From the NCBI GenBank assembly GCA_028289885.1, contig JAQGKX010000109.1, positions 1 through 64,000 of the forward strand: DNA of 64,000 bases, read 5' to 3'. Of this stretch, positions 9,448-18,512 are shown piece by piece (the stretch's first letter is position 1; each line of letters starts with the position of its first letter). The translations under genes and the position numbers were made by a program. The DNA is from Sphingomonadales bacterium (lineage in GTDB: Bacteria > Pseudomonadota > Alphaproteobacteria > Sphingomonadales > Sphingomonadaceae). A model generated the notes under the pieces. That model did no database searches and was not told the DNA's origin. It was given only the letters and a program-made list of their open reading frames with translations.

Positions 9448-12048
9448 CTAGGCCGGGGCTGCGGTGTCCCCACCCATTCGGGCACAACTGAGGTCCGGCC
9501 ATGCAGAGACGGGCGCAGGGCCCGCATATTTCGTGGCAGCAAGTCCACCGATTGCTCCGACCCTTGCGGCCCCGGCATATTTCACATCCGCCCTTGTGCG
9601 CTGCGCTGTGAGGAGGTGATCGCTTATGACCGCGGCCAGTCGGGCAACATGGGGCGGACGGATCATCGTTTCGTGATCGCCCGATGTGCGGACGACCTCG
9701 AGGGAGCCGCGCGTCTTTCCCCGCCAGCCGCCGTCGTTTGGTGACTGTGGCGCGTCCGTCGCCCGGATGAGCAGTGTATCGCCATCGAAAATGCGCGCGA
9801 CGTGGCGGCAAAGCGCATTCTCCACGCGCTGGCTGAAACTTTGCGGGCCTTTTGATTCTGTCGGGTGAAAGATATTACGGACCTGGGACAGTCCCGATCG
9901 CAGGATCTCGCGTGGGCTCGGGGCGGTCGGCACGGTGGCGTCGAGCAACACGAGTAACGCCACGTCCTGCCCATCGTCGCGCAACTGACAGGCAAGTTCG
10001 TGCGCAACGACCCCCCAGCGACACCAGCCGCCGATATAATAGGGGCCCTCGGGCTGAGCCTTCATCAGATGCCCGCGCAACGTTGTCGCCGTGGAGACGA
10101 TGTCGATCGCATCTCTGCTCAGCCGGGCTTCGTCGTCCTTGGTCAGATTGAGACCATAAATCGGCTGCTCCGGGGCGGCGCCGCGCGCCATGCCGCGTAT
10201 CAGTGGCCCGGCATCGAGCCAGTAGAGCGGGGGACGATCGCCCCCGGCGTTAAGCAACATCGTCGAACTGGATGGAGCGAGGTTTCCGTCGACCACCAGA
10301 GCCGCCATCGCGGAAAGCGTCGATGACCGCATGAGATCGGCAATCTCGAGAATGCGGCCAAAATCCTGCTCGATGCGACGGAGCAGACGCACGGTGATCA
10401 GCGAATAACCGCCCAGATCGAAAAAATCATCGTCCCGCGCAACATCCGCTACGCCAAGAAGTTCGCACCAGATGGTGGCCATCCCACGCTCGACATCATT
10501 GTCATAGGTCGAAGTCGACGCGATCGGGGCGGCATCGACGGGACTGGGCAGGGCGTTGCGGTCGACCTTGCCATTGGGAGTCATCGGCAATTCGACCATC
10601 GGTACGATCCGGGTCGGGATCATATAGGGTGGCAGGGTGTCCGCGAGAAAAGTTTTCACGTCGTTTGTCGGCAACGCCCCTCCGGGACGCGCCACGACGT
10701 AACCGACAAGCACATTTTCGCCGGTGGGGTCCTGCCAGACACGGGCTGCGCACCACGCGATATGTGGATGGGCCGCGAGCGCACTTTCGATATCGCCGAG
10801 TTCGATGCGGAACCCGCGCACCTTGACCTGATCGTCGCGGCGACCAAGGCAATAGATCGACCCATCGGGATCGAGGCGGCCGAGGTCGCCGGTCCGATAG
10901 ACCGGCATCCCATCGTCGAGCCGGGCAAATCGGTCAGCCGTAAGGACCGGGGCGTTGCGATAGCCACGCGCGACGCCGGGGCCACCGATGACGATCTCGC
11001 CGATTTCGCCGGCGGGCATTTCGGTAAGATCGTCGTCGGCAATCATGACCGTCGCGCCGTCGATCGGGCGACCGATCGCAACCGGCCCCGTGCCGACAGT
11101 AACCCGCTCTATCGTTGCCCATACCGTCGCTTCGGTGGGGCCATAGATGTTCCAGAGTTCGCCGCAGCAGGGCAACAGCCGATTGGCGAGATCGCGGGTC
11201 ATCGCCTCGCCACCGCAAAGCGCGCGCATCTGCGGACATCCGGTCCAGCCCCATTCAAGCAGTGCGCGCCACGTCGCCGGGGTCGCCTGCATCATATCGG
11301 GTGTGTGCAGGGCAATCGCTGCGGCCAGTCGGCGCGGATCGGCCGCATCGTTCAGATCGAGCAGGACAAGACGTGCGCCGACACCGAGCGCCAAAAAGAT
11401 ATCGGCGACCGAAATGTCGAAGCTCAGCCGCGTCAGTGCCAACAGCGTTTCGCCCCGACTCAATCCCGGCGAACGGGCCATCCCGTCGATAAGGGTGACG
11501 ATACCGCCATGGGTGATCTCGACGCCCTTTGGCTGCCCCGTCGATCCCGACGTATACATAACGTAGGCGAGATCGTGCGGCATCGTGTCAGCGGGCGATG
11601 CGACAGGGGGCGATGCGACAGGGTGATGATGGTCCGCTCCCTCTTCGTCCGCGTCGATCACAGCGAGTTCGTTCGCGGGAAGACGTCCGGCCAGCGTCCG
11701 GCTGGCGATCACGAAAGCGGGGTTCGCACCGTCGATCACCTGGGCAATGCGGGCGGCGGGCAGCATGGGATCGATCGGAAGATAGGCCGCGCCCAGCTTG
11801 AAAATGGCGAGCAGCCAGGCCGGCAAATCCACCGTGCGTTCGAGGCAGACGGCAACGAGCATTCCCCGTTCCGGCAGGAGGGGAGCGAGACGTGCGGCGA
11901 GTTCGTCGACGCGCGCCACCAGTTCGGCATAGGACAAGCTCGTGTCGCGCGCGCAGACGGCGATGCTTTCGGGGTAGCGTTCGGCCGCAAGTCTTACGCG
12001 CGCGAGGATCGACGTACTCTTTATTTTTTCGTTAGCGTCCTGCTGCAC
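9448..12048 (-). CDS. NRPS-like protein: adenylation - peptidyl carrier - thioesterase, no condensation domain
   Basis: YTSGSTGQPKGVEITH (A3), NIYGPTEATVWAT (A5), YRTGDLGRL (A7), GRRDDQVKVRGFRIELGDIE (A8), PNGKVDRNAL (A10), PCP FFDLGGYSLITVRLLRRI, TE YYIGGWCRWGVVAHELACQL and GDHETMI. Confidence 0.92.
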   Translation of the reverse strand: MQQDANEKIKSTSILARVRLAAERYPESIAVCARDTSLSYAELVARVDELAARLAPLLPERGMLVAVCLERTVDLPAWLLAIFKLGAAYLPIDPMLPAARIAQVIDGANPAFVIASRTLAGRLPANELAVIDADEEGADHHHPVASPPVASPADTMPHDLAYVMYTSGSTGQPKGVEITHGGIVTLIDGMARSPGLSRGETLLALTRLSFDISVADIFLALGVGARLVLLDLNDAADPRRLAAAIALHTPDMMQATPATWRALLEWGWTGCPQMRALCGGEAMTRDLANRLLPCCGELWNIYGPTEATVWATIERVTVGTGPVAIGRPIDGATVMIADDDLTEMPAGEIGEIVIGGPGVARGYRNAPVLTADRFARLDDGMPVYRTGDLGRLDPDGSIYCLGRRDDQVKVRGFRIELGDIESALAAHPHIAWCAARVWQDPTGENVLVGYVVARPGGALPTNDVKTFLADTLPPYMIPTRIVPMVELPMTPNGKVDRNALPSPVDAAPIASTSTYDNDVERGMATIWCELLGVADVARDDDFFDLGGYSLITVRLLRRIEQDFGRILEIADLMRSSTLSAMAALVVDGNLAPSSSTMLLNAGGDRPPLYWLDAGPLIRGMARGAAPEQPIYGLNLTKDDEARLSRDAIDIVSTATTLRGHLMKAQPEGPYYIGGWCRWGVVAHELACQLRDDGQDVALLVLLDATVPTAPSPREILRSGLSQVRNIFHPTESKGPQSFSQRVENALCRHVARIFDGDTLLIRATDAPQSPNDGGWRGKTRGSLEVVRTSGDHETMIRPPHVARLAAVISDHLLTAQRTRADVKYAGAARVGAIGGLAATKYAGPAPVSAWPDLSCARMGGDTAAPA

Positions 12049-12162
12049 GGCACTGTCCCCCGGAATGTCCGCTTGATGCCGACCGTCTCATATTCGGTAG
12101 AATTAGGTGTGCCGTTTCGTCTTTTGATAATTAAGGGTGGGAAAAGTGCGCTACCGTAACGG

Positions 12163-13314
12163 ATGCTCATGCAAGCGCTTGAAGACGGGACCGAGGGTCG
12201 ACCACAACCGACCTTACCGGTGACAGGGCGCCTGTTCATCAACGGCAAATTCTATAGCGGGGCAATGAACGGCGTCCACCGCGTGGCCGACAGGCTTCTG
12301 CGGGAGCTCGATGCTTTGGCCGTTGCACGAGAGCGTCCGGCCGGATGGGATATGCGCCTGCTGGTGCCAGCAACCGATCATTGGGCACCGTCGTTCAAGG
12401 CTATTCGCACCGTTCCACAGCGGTTCGGGCATTCGCAGCTTTGGGAACAGGCCATACTGCCCTTTGCGGCACGATCGGGCGCGCTGGCATCCTTCGCCAA
12501 TCTCGCGCCCAAGGGTCATTCGCGCAAGCTGACCATGGTTCACGACGCGCAGTTCCGTCTGTCGCCCGAATCCTATCCTGCCAAACTTCGCCTGGGTTAC
12601 CGCGTGCTCATCCCGCGCGGCGCAAGGAGCAGCCGCGTCGTCCTGACGGTGTCGGACTATGCCCGCGATAGTCTGATGACGTTCGGGATCGCCGACGCCG
12701 GCCGGACTGCCGTTCTTTATAACGGTGCCGATCATATCCTCGAACTGCCTGCCGATGGTGGATTCCCCACAAGTCGCGGACTGGTGACAGGCGGTTATTG
12801 CGTCGTGTTCGGGTCGGTTGCGCGTTATAAAAATCTCGCGGTGGTTTTTGATGCATTTCGCCGTCACGCGCTGGCCGATATGAAGCTGGCTGTCATCGGA
12901 TCTTCGCGGGAGACTCTCGAAGCGGCCGGCCTCGCCCCTCCACCGCAAGCCGTCTTCGTCGGCCCCATCGACGATGCCGCGCTCCGTGCGCTGTACGAAA
13001 ACGCCCATTGCCTCGTCTATCCTTCGCGAACCGAAGGGTTCGGACTGCCGCCCGTAGAGGCGATGTTGTGCGGGTGCCCGGTCGTCGCCGCCCCGGCGGG
13101 CGCGGTGCCGGAAATTTGCAGGGATGCGATCCTCTATGCCGGTATGGACGACGCCGATGACTGGGCTTCCCAGATCGTTGCGCTCGGGGCCGGGCAGGGG
13201 TTGAGAGCAGCAAAGATCGCCGGTGGCCGGGTCCGTGCTTCGGCGTTCACATGGGCGGCGGCGGGAGCAAGACTTGCGCAAATACTGACACCGCTGGTGG
13301 AGCAGCGTGGTTAG
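12163..13314 (+). CDS. Glycosyltransferase family 4-type (GT-B)
   Basis: VFGSVARYKNLAVVFDAF..., YPSRTEGFGLPPVEAMLCGCPVVAAPAGAVPEIC. Confidence 0.85.
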   Translation: MLMQALEDGTEGRPQPTLPVTGRLFINGKFYSGAMNGVHRVADRLLRELDALAVARERPAGWDMRLLVPATDHWAPSFKAIRTVPQRFGHSQLWEQAILPFAARSGALASFANLAPKGHSRKLTMVHDAQFRLSPESYPAKLRLGYRVLIPRGARSSRVVLTVSDYARDSLMTFGIADAGRTAVLYNGADHILELPADGGFPTSRGLVTGGYCVVFGSVARYKNLAVVFDAFRRHALADMKLAVIGSSRETLEAAGLAPPPQAVFVGPIDDAALRALYENAHCLVYPSRTEGFGLPPVEAMLCGCPVVAAPAGAVPEICRDAILYAGMDDADDWASQIVALGAGQGLRAAKIAGGRVRASAFTWAAAGARLAQILTPLVEQRG

Positions 13315-14534
13315 GCGCGCGCGTGCAGATCGAGGCTCCATGTCTCGGCGGCCAGTTCGACAATCCGGGTTGCGTGACGGTCGGCGGATAAAAAATCGGC
13401 AAAGGCCACCCAGTCCTGAACCATCGTTTCGCGTGAGCTAGCTTCGGTCGCCAGCATATGGGCGAGCTTGCGCTCAAGGTCGCCCGGGGTCGAGGGATCA
13501 AAGAACATGCCCCCGCCGAACCGCTCGATGAGTTCGGCGGACCCGGCCCGGCAGGACACAAGCACGGGCACCCCGGCCTGCATGGCTTCGGGTACGACAA
13601 GGCCCCAGGTTTCGGGCCAGAGCGAGGGCAGGACGATGACGCGGCACGATCGCATGGCCTCGGCAATCGTGTCGCGTGGCTGCCAGTGGCGCAATTCGAG
13701 TCGCGGGCGTGAGGCAATCGTTTCGACGAAAGCGCCCTCGCCGACGAACAAGCCTGAAAGGTTCAGGCGGTCGGCCGTGTCGATCAGATCGGCCAGGCCT
13801 TTTTCCGGTTCGAGACGACCGAAATAACCGAAGTCGAAGCGAGGTTCGGCGGGCGGCGGACGATCGGTGATGCGCAGTGGATTGTGCAGGATCGCGTGCC
13901 GGTCATCGGGCATCAATCGCGATGCCGTCCCATGCGAATGTTTGGATATGCTGAGGAACAGCCGATTGTCTGTCGGACTCCGGGTCACCGCGCGCAGGGC
14001 TGCGTGACGTACCAGCCTGCCAATCTTGTGCGCCCGCCCGTTGCGATCGCAATTCGCGGCGACGCATCGGACGCCCATCGGTTGCCGGTCGCAAGGAGTG
14101 CCTTGCCGGAAATCATAATAGGCACCGTTCGGGCATGGCCAGAAATAATCATGCATATAGACCATCACCCGGAACCGCCCGAGCAGGCCGATCGAGGAGG
14201 GGGTCAGGGCGCGCGTCCATTGATGCAGGATGATGATGGTGCGATCGGGGTCTTCGCCGGCTAGCAGGATGGCCAGAGCTTCGCGCGCGCGTGGGTTATA
14301 GATCGCAAGCGCGGCTCCTGTCGGACCGGCCTCGCGAAGATCGACGCTGCCTAGCGACGCGAACCGATCGGGGTCGACGTCGGGCATGCCACCGAAAGCG
14401 GCGATGATGCGGACATCGACACCCTTGGCGCGTAATGCCCTGAAGCTGTCGAGCGCCGCGTGGCCCGCCCCGCCGCTGGCCGCGGTATCACCGCCGACGT
14501 AATCCGAAAGGATAATCGCCTTTGCGCTACGCAT
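13311..14534 (-). CDS. Glycosyltransferase (GT4-type)
   Basis: FGYFGRLEPEKGLADLIDTADRL..., VLPSLWPETWGLVVPEAMQAGVPVLVSCRAGSAELI; start set at internal ATG (MRSAKAIILSDYVGGDTA). Confidence 0.85.
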   Translation of the reverse strand: MRSAKAIILSDYVGGDTAASGGAGHAALDSFRALRAKGVDVRIIAAFGGMPDVDPDRFASLGSVDLREAGPTGAALAIYNPRAREALAILLAGEDPDRTIIILHQWTRALTPSSIGLLGRFRVMVYMHDYFWPCPNGAYYDFRQGTPCDRQPMGVRCVAANCDRNGRAHKIGRLVRHAALRAVTRSPTDNRLFLSISKHSHGTASRLMPDDRHAILHNPLRITDRPPPAEPRFDFGYFGRLEPEKGLADLIDTADRLNLSGLFVGEGAFVETIASRPRLELRHWQPRDTIAEAMRSCRVIVLPSLWPETWGLVVPEAMQAGVPVLVSCRAGSAELIERFGGGMFFDPSTPGDLERKLAHMLATEASSRETMVQDWVAFADFLSADRHATRIVELAAETWSLDLHARA

Positions 14535-15645
14535 GCACTGCTTCGTGGACGTCGGGGGCTGCGATCGAAGCTGTCCGATCATATTCTGCATAGAGCTGGG
14601 CGAGTTGCCGGTTGAGGCGGGCGGCGGTGAACAGAGCGAGATAGCGTTCGCGCCCGGCGCGTCCCATCGCTTTCCATTGTTCCCTGGTGCCGCTCGACAG
14701 CGCATGGCCCAGCCGTTCGGGATAATCGGGTGGAACCAGCCGACCGGTTTCGCCGTCCACGACGATTTCGCGCAAGCCGCCGACGTCGGAGGCAACGACC
14801 GCGCATCCCCCACGCATCGCTTCGAGTGCGACCAGCCCAAACCCCTCCCAGCGAGAAGGAACCGCGACGACGTCGGCGGCTGCAATCTCACTCGCCACCT
14901 CGAATAGCGATCTCCAGCCGAGATATTCCACCTGGCTGCGCCCGCGCCGGGCACTCGCCGGACCGGCAATCGCCTTGCCGACCACCCGGACGGCAATCTC
15001 CTTGGCAAAAGGCTCGATGGCGTCGAGCAAGGTGTCGAACCCTTTCTGGTGATCGAGCCGCCCGACGAACAGGACTTTCAGCCGTGAGTCGTCCCATCGT
15101 GACGGTCGCGCCGGTACTATGTCCGTAATCCCGTTCAGGATCAGCACCAGCTTTCCCTCGGGGATGCCAATCGCCAGCCCGGCCTGCCGTTCATGCTCCG
15201 AAATGACGATGATCCGTGCGCACCATTCGGCCAGCGTGCGCTCGATCAAGGCGGCCACGCGGTTCTTCAGCGCGCTCGTCCGTCGGTCGAATCCCCATCC
15301 GTGTGGGCAATAGAGGATGACGAACGGCATCTTGCGCCATCCATACATCAGCCGGACGACGGCACCGGCAAAGCTCGAATGGACGTGGATGATGGACGGC
15401 CTGAAGCGACGGACTTCGGTTCGAACGGCAAACGCCAGACGAAGGAGTGCCCCAAGCGATCGGTCGCGCCGCCGCCAGCTATGAACCATATGCCGATCAA
15501 CCCCGCTCAGGTGCGAAGCATGGTTGTCGGGTACGATGATCCTGACACCATCCACGCCCAGCATATTCTGCTGGAAGGGCAGTATTTCAGAAAGATAAGT
15601 GCCGACGCCGCCCTTTGCGGATTCAGCGATGTGAAGAATTTTCAT
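14527..15645 (-). CDS. Glycosyltransferase (GT4-type)
   Basis: MKILHIAESAKGGVGTYLSEIL..., LFVGRLDHQKGFDTLLDAI, VPSRWEGFGLVALEAMRGGCAVVASDVGGLREIV. Confidence 0.87.
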   Translation of the reverse strand: MKILHIAESAKGGVGTYLSEILPFQQNMLGVDGVRIIVPDNHASHLSGVDRHMVHSWRRRDRSLGALLRLAFAVRTEVRRFRPSIIHVHSSFAGAVVRLMYGWRKMPFVILYCPHGWGFDRRTSALKNRVAALIERTLAEWCARIIVISEHERQAGLAIGIPEGKLVLILNGITDIVPARPSRWDDSRLKVLFVGRLDHQKGFDTLLDAIEPFAKEIAVRVVGKAIAGPASARRGRSQVEYLGWRSLFEVASEIAAADVVAVPSRWEGFGLVALEAMRGGCAVVASDVGGLREIVVDGETGRLVPPDYPERLGHALSSGTREQWKAMGRAGRERYLALFTAARLNRQLAQLYAEYDRTASIAAPDVHEAVHA

Positions 15646-15749
15646 TCGGATTCCTGGCCCCAAGGCTGGTCCGATTGTGGAAGATGAAGGCCAATTCGTG
15701 TGCATCAAATGATAGGATGCGAACCGTAGTGTCGTGCTTCACATCGCGA

Positions 15750-16925
15750 ATGGACAAGTCTGGACAATATTTGGCCGACGGCGCCACGGGGACCACCGCC
15801 CCGTCGCCCAGCCAGACGCTCTGGACGGTGCAATGGATGCGCGCGGCGGCGGCATTGATGATCATCGTCGGCCACAGTGGGGGCGCGGTCGCCAATATCG
15901 CGGAGCAGGGGCGTGCTGGTTTTACCCGCCCCAACATCCTGCCATGGGGCGCAGGGGTCGATCTCTTTTTCGTCATCTCCGGCTTCATCATGGTGCATGC
16001 TTCCCGTCGTCTGTTTGGCCAGCCGAATGCCACCGCCGAGTTCCTGAAACGGCGGCTGACGCGCATCATCCCACTATACTGGCTCACGACGTCGCTGTTC
16101 CTGGCGATCCTCGCGGCGGCTACCCTGAAAGGGGGTGACCTGTTTCCCAGCGGAACGGCCATATTGGCCTCTTATTTGTTCATCCCGTTCGATAGTTACG
16201 GCGATGGACGCGCCTTTCCGGTGTTCGATCTTGGCTGGACGCTGAATTACGAGATGTTCTTCTATGCATTGTTTGCGCTGACGGTCTGGCTGCCCCGTGC
16301 GCGCGCAATGACGATGCTTGCCGTGCTGCTGCTGGTGGCAATCGCCATCGGCAACTTTGTCCCTCACTCGTTGAACCCGGCTTATTTCTGGACGCGCCCG
16401 ATCCTTATCGACTTCGGGCTTGGCATCGGAGTCGGCATGATCGTCGCGCGTGGCGTAACGCTGAGCAAGCCATTGCGCCTGATCATGGCTTTTGGCGGAA
16501 TCGTGTTCGTCGCCCTCGATCCCATGCATCTGTTCAACGGGCCGATCGGAACGACCGTCGCGAACGAGTGGCCGCGCGTGCTATATTCGGGGGTGCCCGT
16601 GAGCATAGCGCTTGCCGGAGCCGTACTGGGCCCTGAACCGCGCGCACATCGCGCGCTCTGGCCATTAACCCTGCTTGGCGATGCGTCCTATTCGCTGTAC
16701 CTCTTTCATCCCTTCTCGCTGATCCTCATGGAGAAACTGGTTCAGAAGTCGCCCCGGATCGCGTCGCTCGACGGCCATTTGCTGCTCGGGGCCACGGTCA
16801 CGACGGCGATCGTTTCCGCGCTGTTCGCCTATCATTTCATCGAGCGCCCCATGACGCGCAGGCTCAATGCTTGGCTAGCCGAGGGGCGTGCAAAAAGACA
16901 TGTGCGCGTCGCTGCGGACTCATAG
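15750..16925 (+). CDS. Acyltransferase family 3 (membrane O-acyltransferase)
   Basis: WTVQWMRAAAALMIIVGHSGG, FFVISGFIMVHASRRLF, FLKRRLTRIIPLYWL; multi-TM. ORF is open from 15615; start at 15717 or 15750 more likely. Confidence 0.85.
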   Translation: MDKSGQYLADGATGTTAPSPSQTLWTVQWMRAAAALMIIVGHSGGAVANIAEQGRAGFTRPNILPWGAGVDLFFVISGFIMVHASRRLFGQPNATAEFLKRRLTRIIPLYWLTTSLFLAILAAATLKGGDLFPSGTAILASYLFIPFDSYGDGRAFPVFDLGWTLNYEMFFYALFALTVWLPRARAMTMLAVLLLVAIAIGNFVPHSLNPAYFWTRPILIDFGLGIGVGMIVARGVTLSKPLRLIMAFGGIVFVALDPMHLFNGPIGTTVANEWPRVLYSGVPVSIALAGAVLGPEPRAHRALWPLTLLGDASYSLYLFHPFSLILMEKLVQKSPRIASLDGHLLLGATVTTAIVSALFAYHFIERPMTRRLNAWLAEGRAKRHVRVAADS

Positions 16926-16966
16926 CGGCAATCCCATCGCCCGCGACGTTCCTTTGCTCCTATCGT

Positions 16967-18412
16967 TCAGGTGTTCGCTGCCGGTTCGGGACGTTGCATC
17001 AACACGGCAATGACGTTGCGAATATGCGGTCGCTGTATCGCATAGCTTGCCAAGACGACGAAACCGTAGATCGCGGTGGCCGCGGTCCAGTGGAGCCAGT
17101 TGGAGAATGTGAAACCCGTGGTCAACGCAACAGCGGTGAGCGCCACGACAGTGCCAAGCACCGCCGGAGCAAGCGCGCGCAACAGGCGCGGCCAGCTAAG
17201 GCCGGTAAGCGCGACGATCATCCACAGAAAAGCAATGCTCAGGACGGTGATGACCACGGCATAGGCCTTTACGAGCGCCAGCAGGCCGAAAGGGAGGGCA
17301 ATGACGAACGTCGCGACGATGACAATGGTGTTGACGATGGTCAGCGCGAATTGCGCCCGCGCCTTGCCCGCGACCATCAGCAAGACGCCATTGTACGACG
17401 CGATCGATTGCAGTGCGCCGGCGGGGGCAAGCCACGCAACGATTTCGGGTACATGGCTCCAGCGATCCGAGAGCAGCGCACCGACCGGAAACGACAGGCC
17501 GAAGGTGAGAAAAAACATTGCCGGAACGGTGAGCATCGCGGTCGCCGACAGTACGCTTTCGACCATTCGGCGCGCCTTTTCGCCATGGGGGTCTTCGTTG
17601 CGCAATGTCGCCAGCAATATGGCACTGGTCGGCCATGTAATCGCCATCAACGGTGCCAGCATGAACTGGTAGGACAGGCCGTAAACTCCCACCGCCGCCG
17701 CGCCCAGCCACGCCCCGATGAGGATGTTGTCGCTGTTGCGCGCGACGAAATTGAGCAGGTTGGTGGCAAGTACCCATCCGCCGAACGACAATAGTTCGCC
17801 GAGTTGCCGAAGCCGGGTGTTGGGTGCCAGTTCGTGGCGGGCCAGCCAGCCAAAGGATGCCGCACGCAGGCCGTGATTGATCAAATTATAGAGCACGAGC
17901 GACCAGACGCCCGCACCATGCCACGCGGCGAACAGTCCTATCACTGCGGCGATTGCGATAGCGGCGGCCTCGATCGCGGCGATGCGACCATAACGCAACT
18001 GCCGTTCCAGCAAAGCGCGCGGCGTCGATGCGGTGACACTGAAGATGACGACAACCGCCATGCCCAGCATCACAGGCGCAAGTCCCGCCATGCCGATCAC
18101 TCGCTGCAGCGGGTAGGCAAGGACCGCCAGCAGCGCCGCACAACCGACCCCGCCCATCACCATCGCCACAAATGCCGCCCCGGCCTCGTCCCGGGTGACG
18201 ACCGGCGCGCGGGTGATTGCACTCGTCATGCCGAGGTCGGTTAGCATCGCGATCAGGACCACGAACGGCGTCGTGAAAACGACCAGCCCGTAATCGCCCG
18301 GCGTGATGAACGCGGCGATCGCGATGTTCATCCCAAACTGTACCGCATTGCGATACAGGCTGAGCCCCGACATCGATAACATGGACTTGCCGAGCACGAG
18401 GGCCTCCTTCAA
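16967..18412 (-). CDS. Oligosaccharide flippase family protein (Wzx-like)
   Basis: ~12 TM hydrophobic protein with ALVLGKSMLSMSGLSLYRNAVQFGMNIAIAAFITPGDYGLVVF and RNSDNILIGAWLGAAAVGVYGLSYQF. Confidence 0.85.
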   Translation of the reverse strand: MKEALVLGKSMLSMSGLSLYRNAVQFGMNIAIAAFITPGDYGLVVFTTPFVVLIAMLTDLGMTSAITRAPVVTRDEAGAAFVAMVMGGVGCAALLAVLAYPLQRVIGMAGLAPVMLGMAVVVIFSVTASTPRALLERQLRYGRIAAIEAAAIAIAAVIGLFAAWHGAGVWSLVLYNLINHGLRAASFGWLARHELAPNTRLRQLGELLSFGGWVLATNLLNFVARNSDNILIGAWLGAAAVGVYGLSYQFMLAPLMAITWPTSAILLATLRNEDPHGEKARRMVESVLSATAMLTVPAMFFLTFGLSFPVGALLSDRWSHVPEIVAWLAPAGALQSIASYNGVLLMVAGKARAQFALTIVNTIVIVATFVIALPFGLLALVKAYAVVITVLSIAFLWMIVALTGLSWPRLLRALAPAVLGTVVALTAVALTTGFTFSNWLHWTAATAIYGFVVLASYAIQRPHIRNVIAVLMQRPEPAANT

Positions 18413-18512
18413 CGCCCTGCCTCACCATGAATGCGACTGCGCACGTGCAACATTTGACGCATCGGTAGGTGAACCGCCCCGTTAAGACGATGACATCCAT
18501 GGAAAGGACGGC

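Noticed and set aside
10762-12159. 465-aa + strand ORF opposite the NRPS-like gene
   Set aside because: Shadow ORF without motifs; minus strand carries all A-domain core motifs.
12214-13341. 375-aa - strand ORF opposite a glycosyltransferase
   Set aside because: Antisense shadow of a clear GT4 protein.
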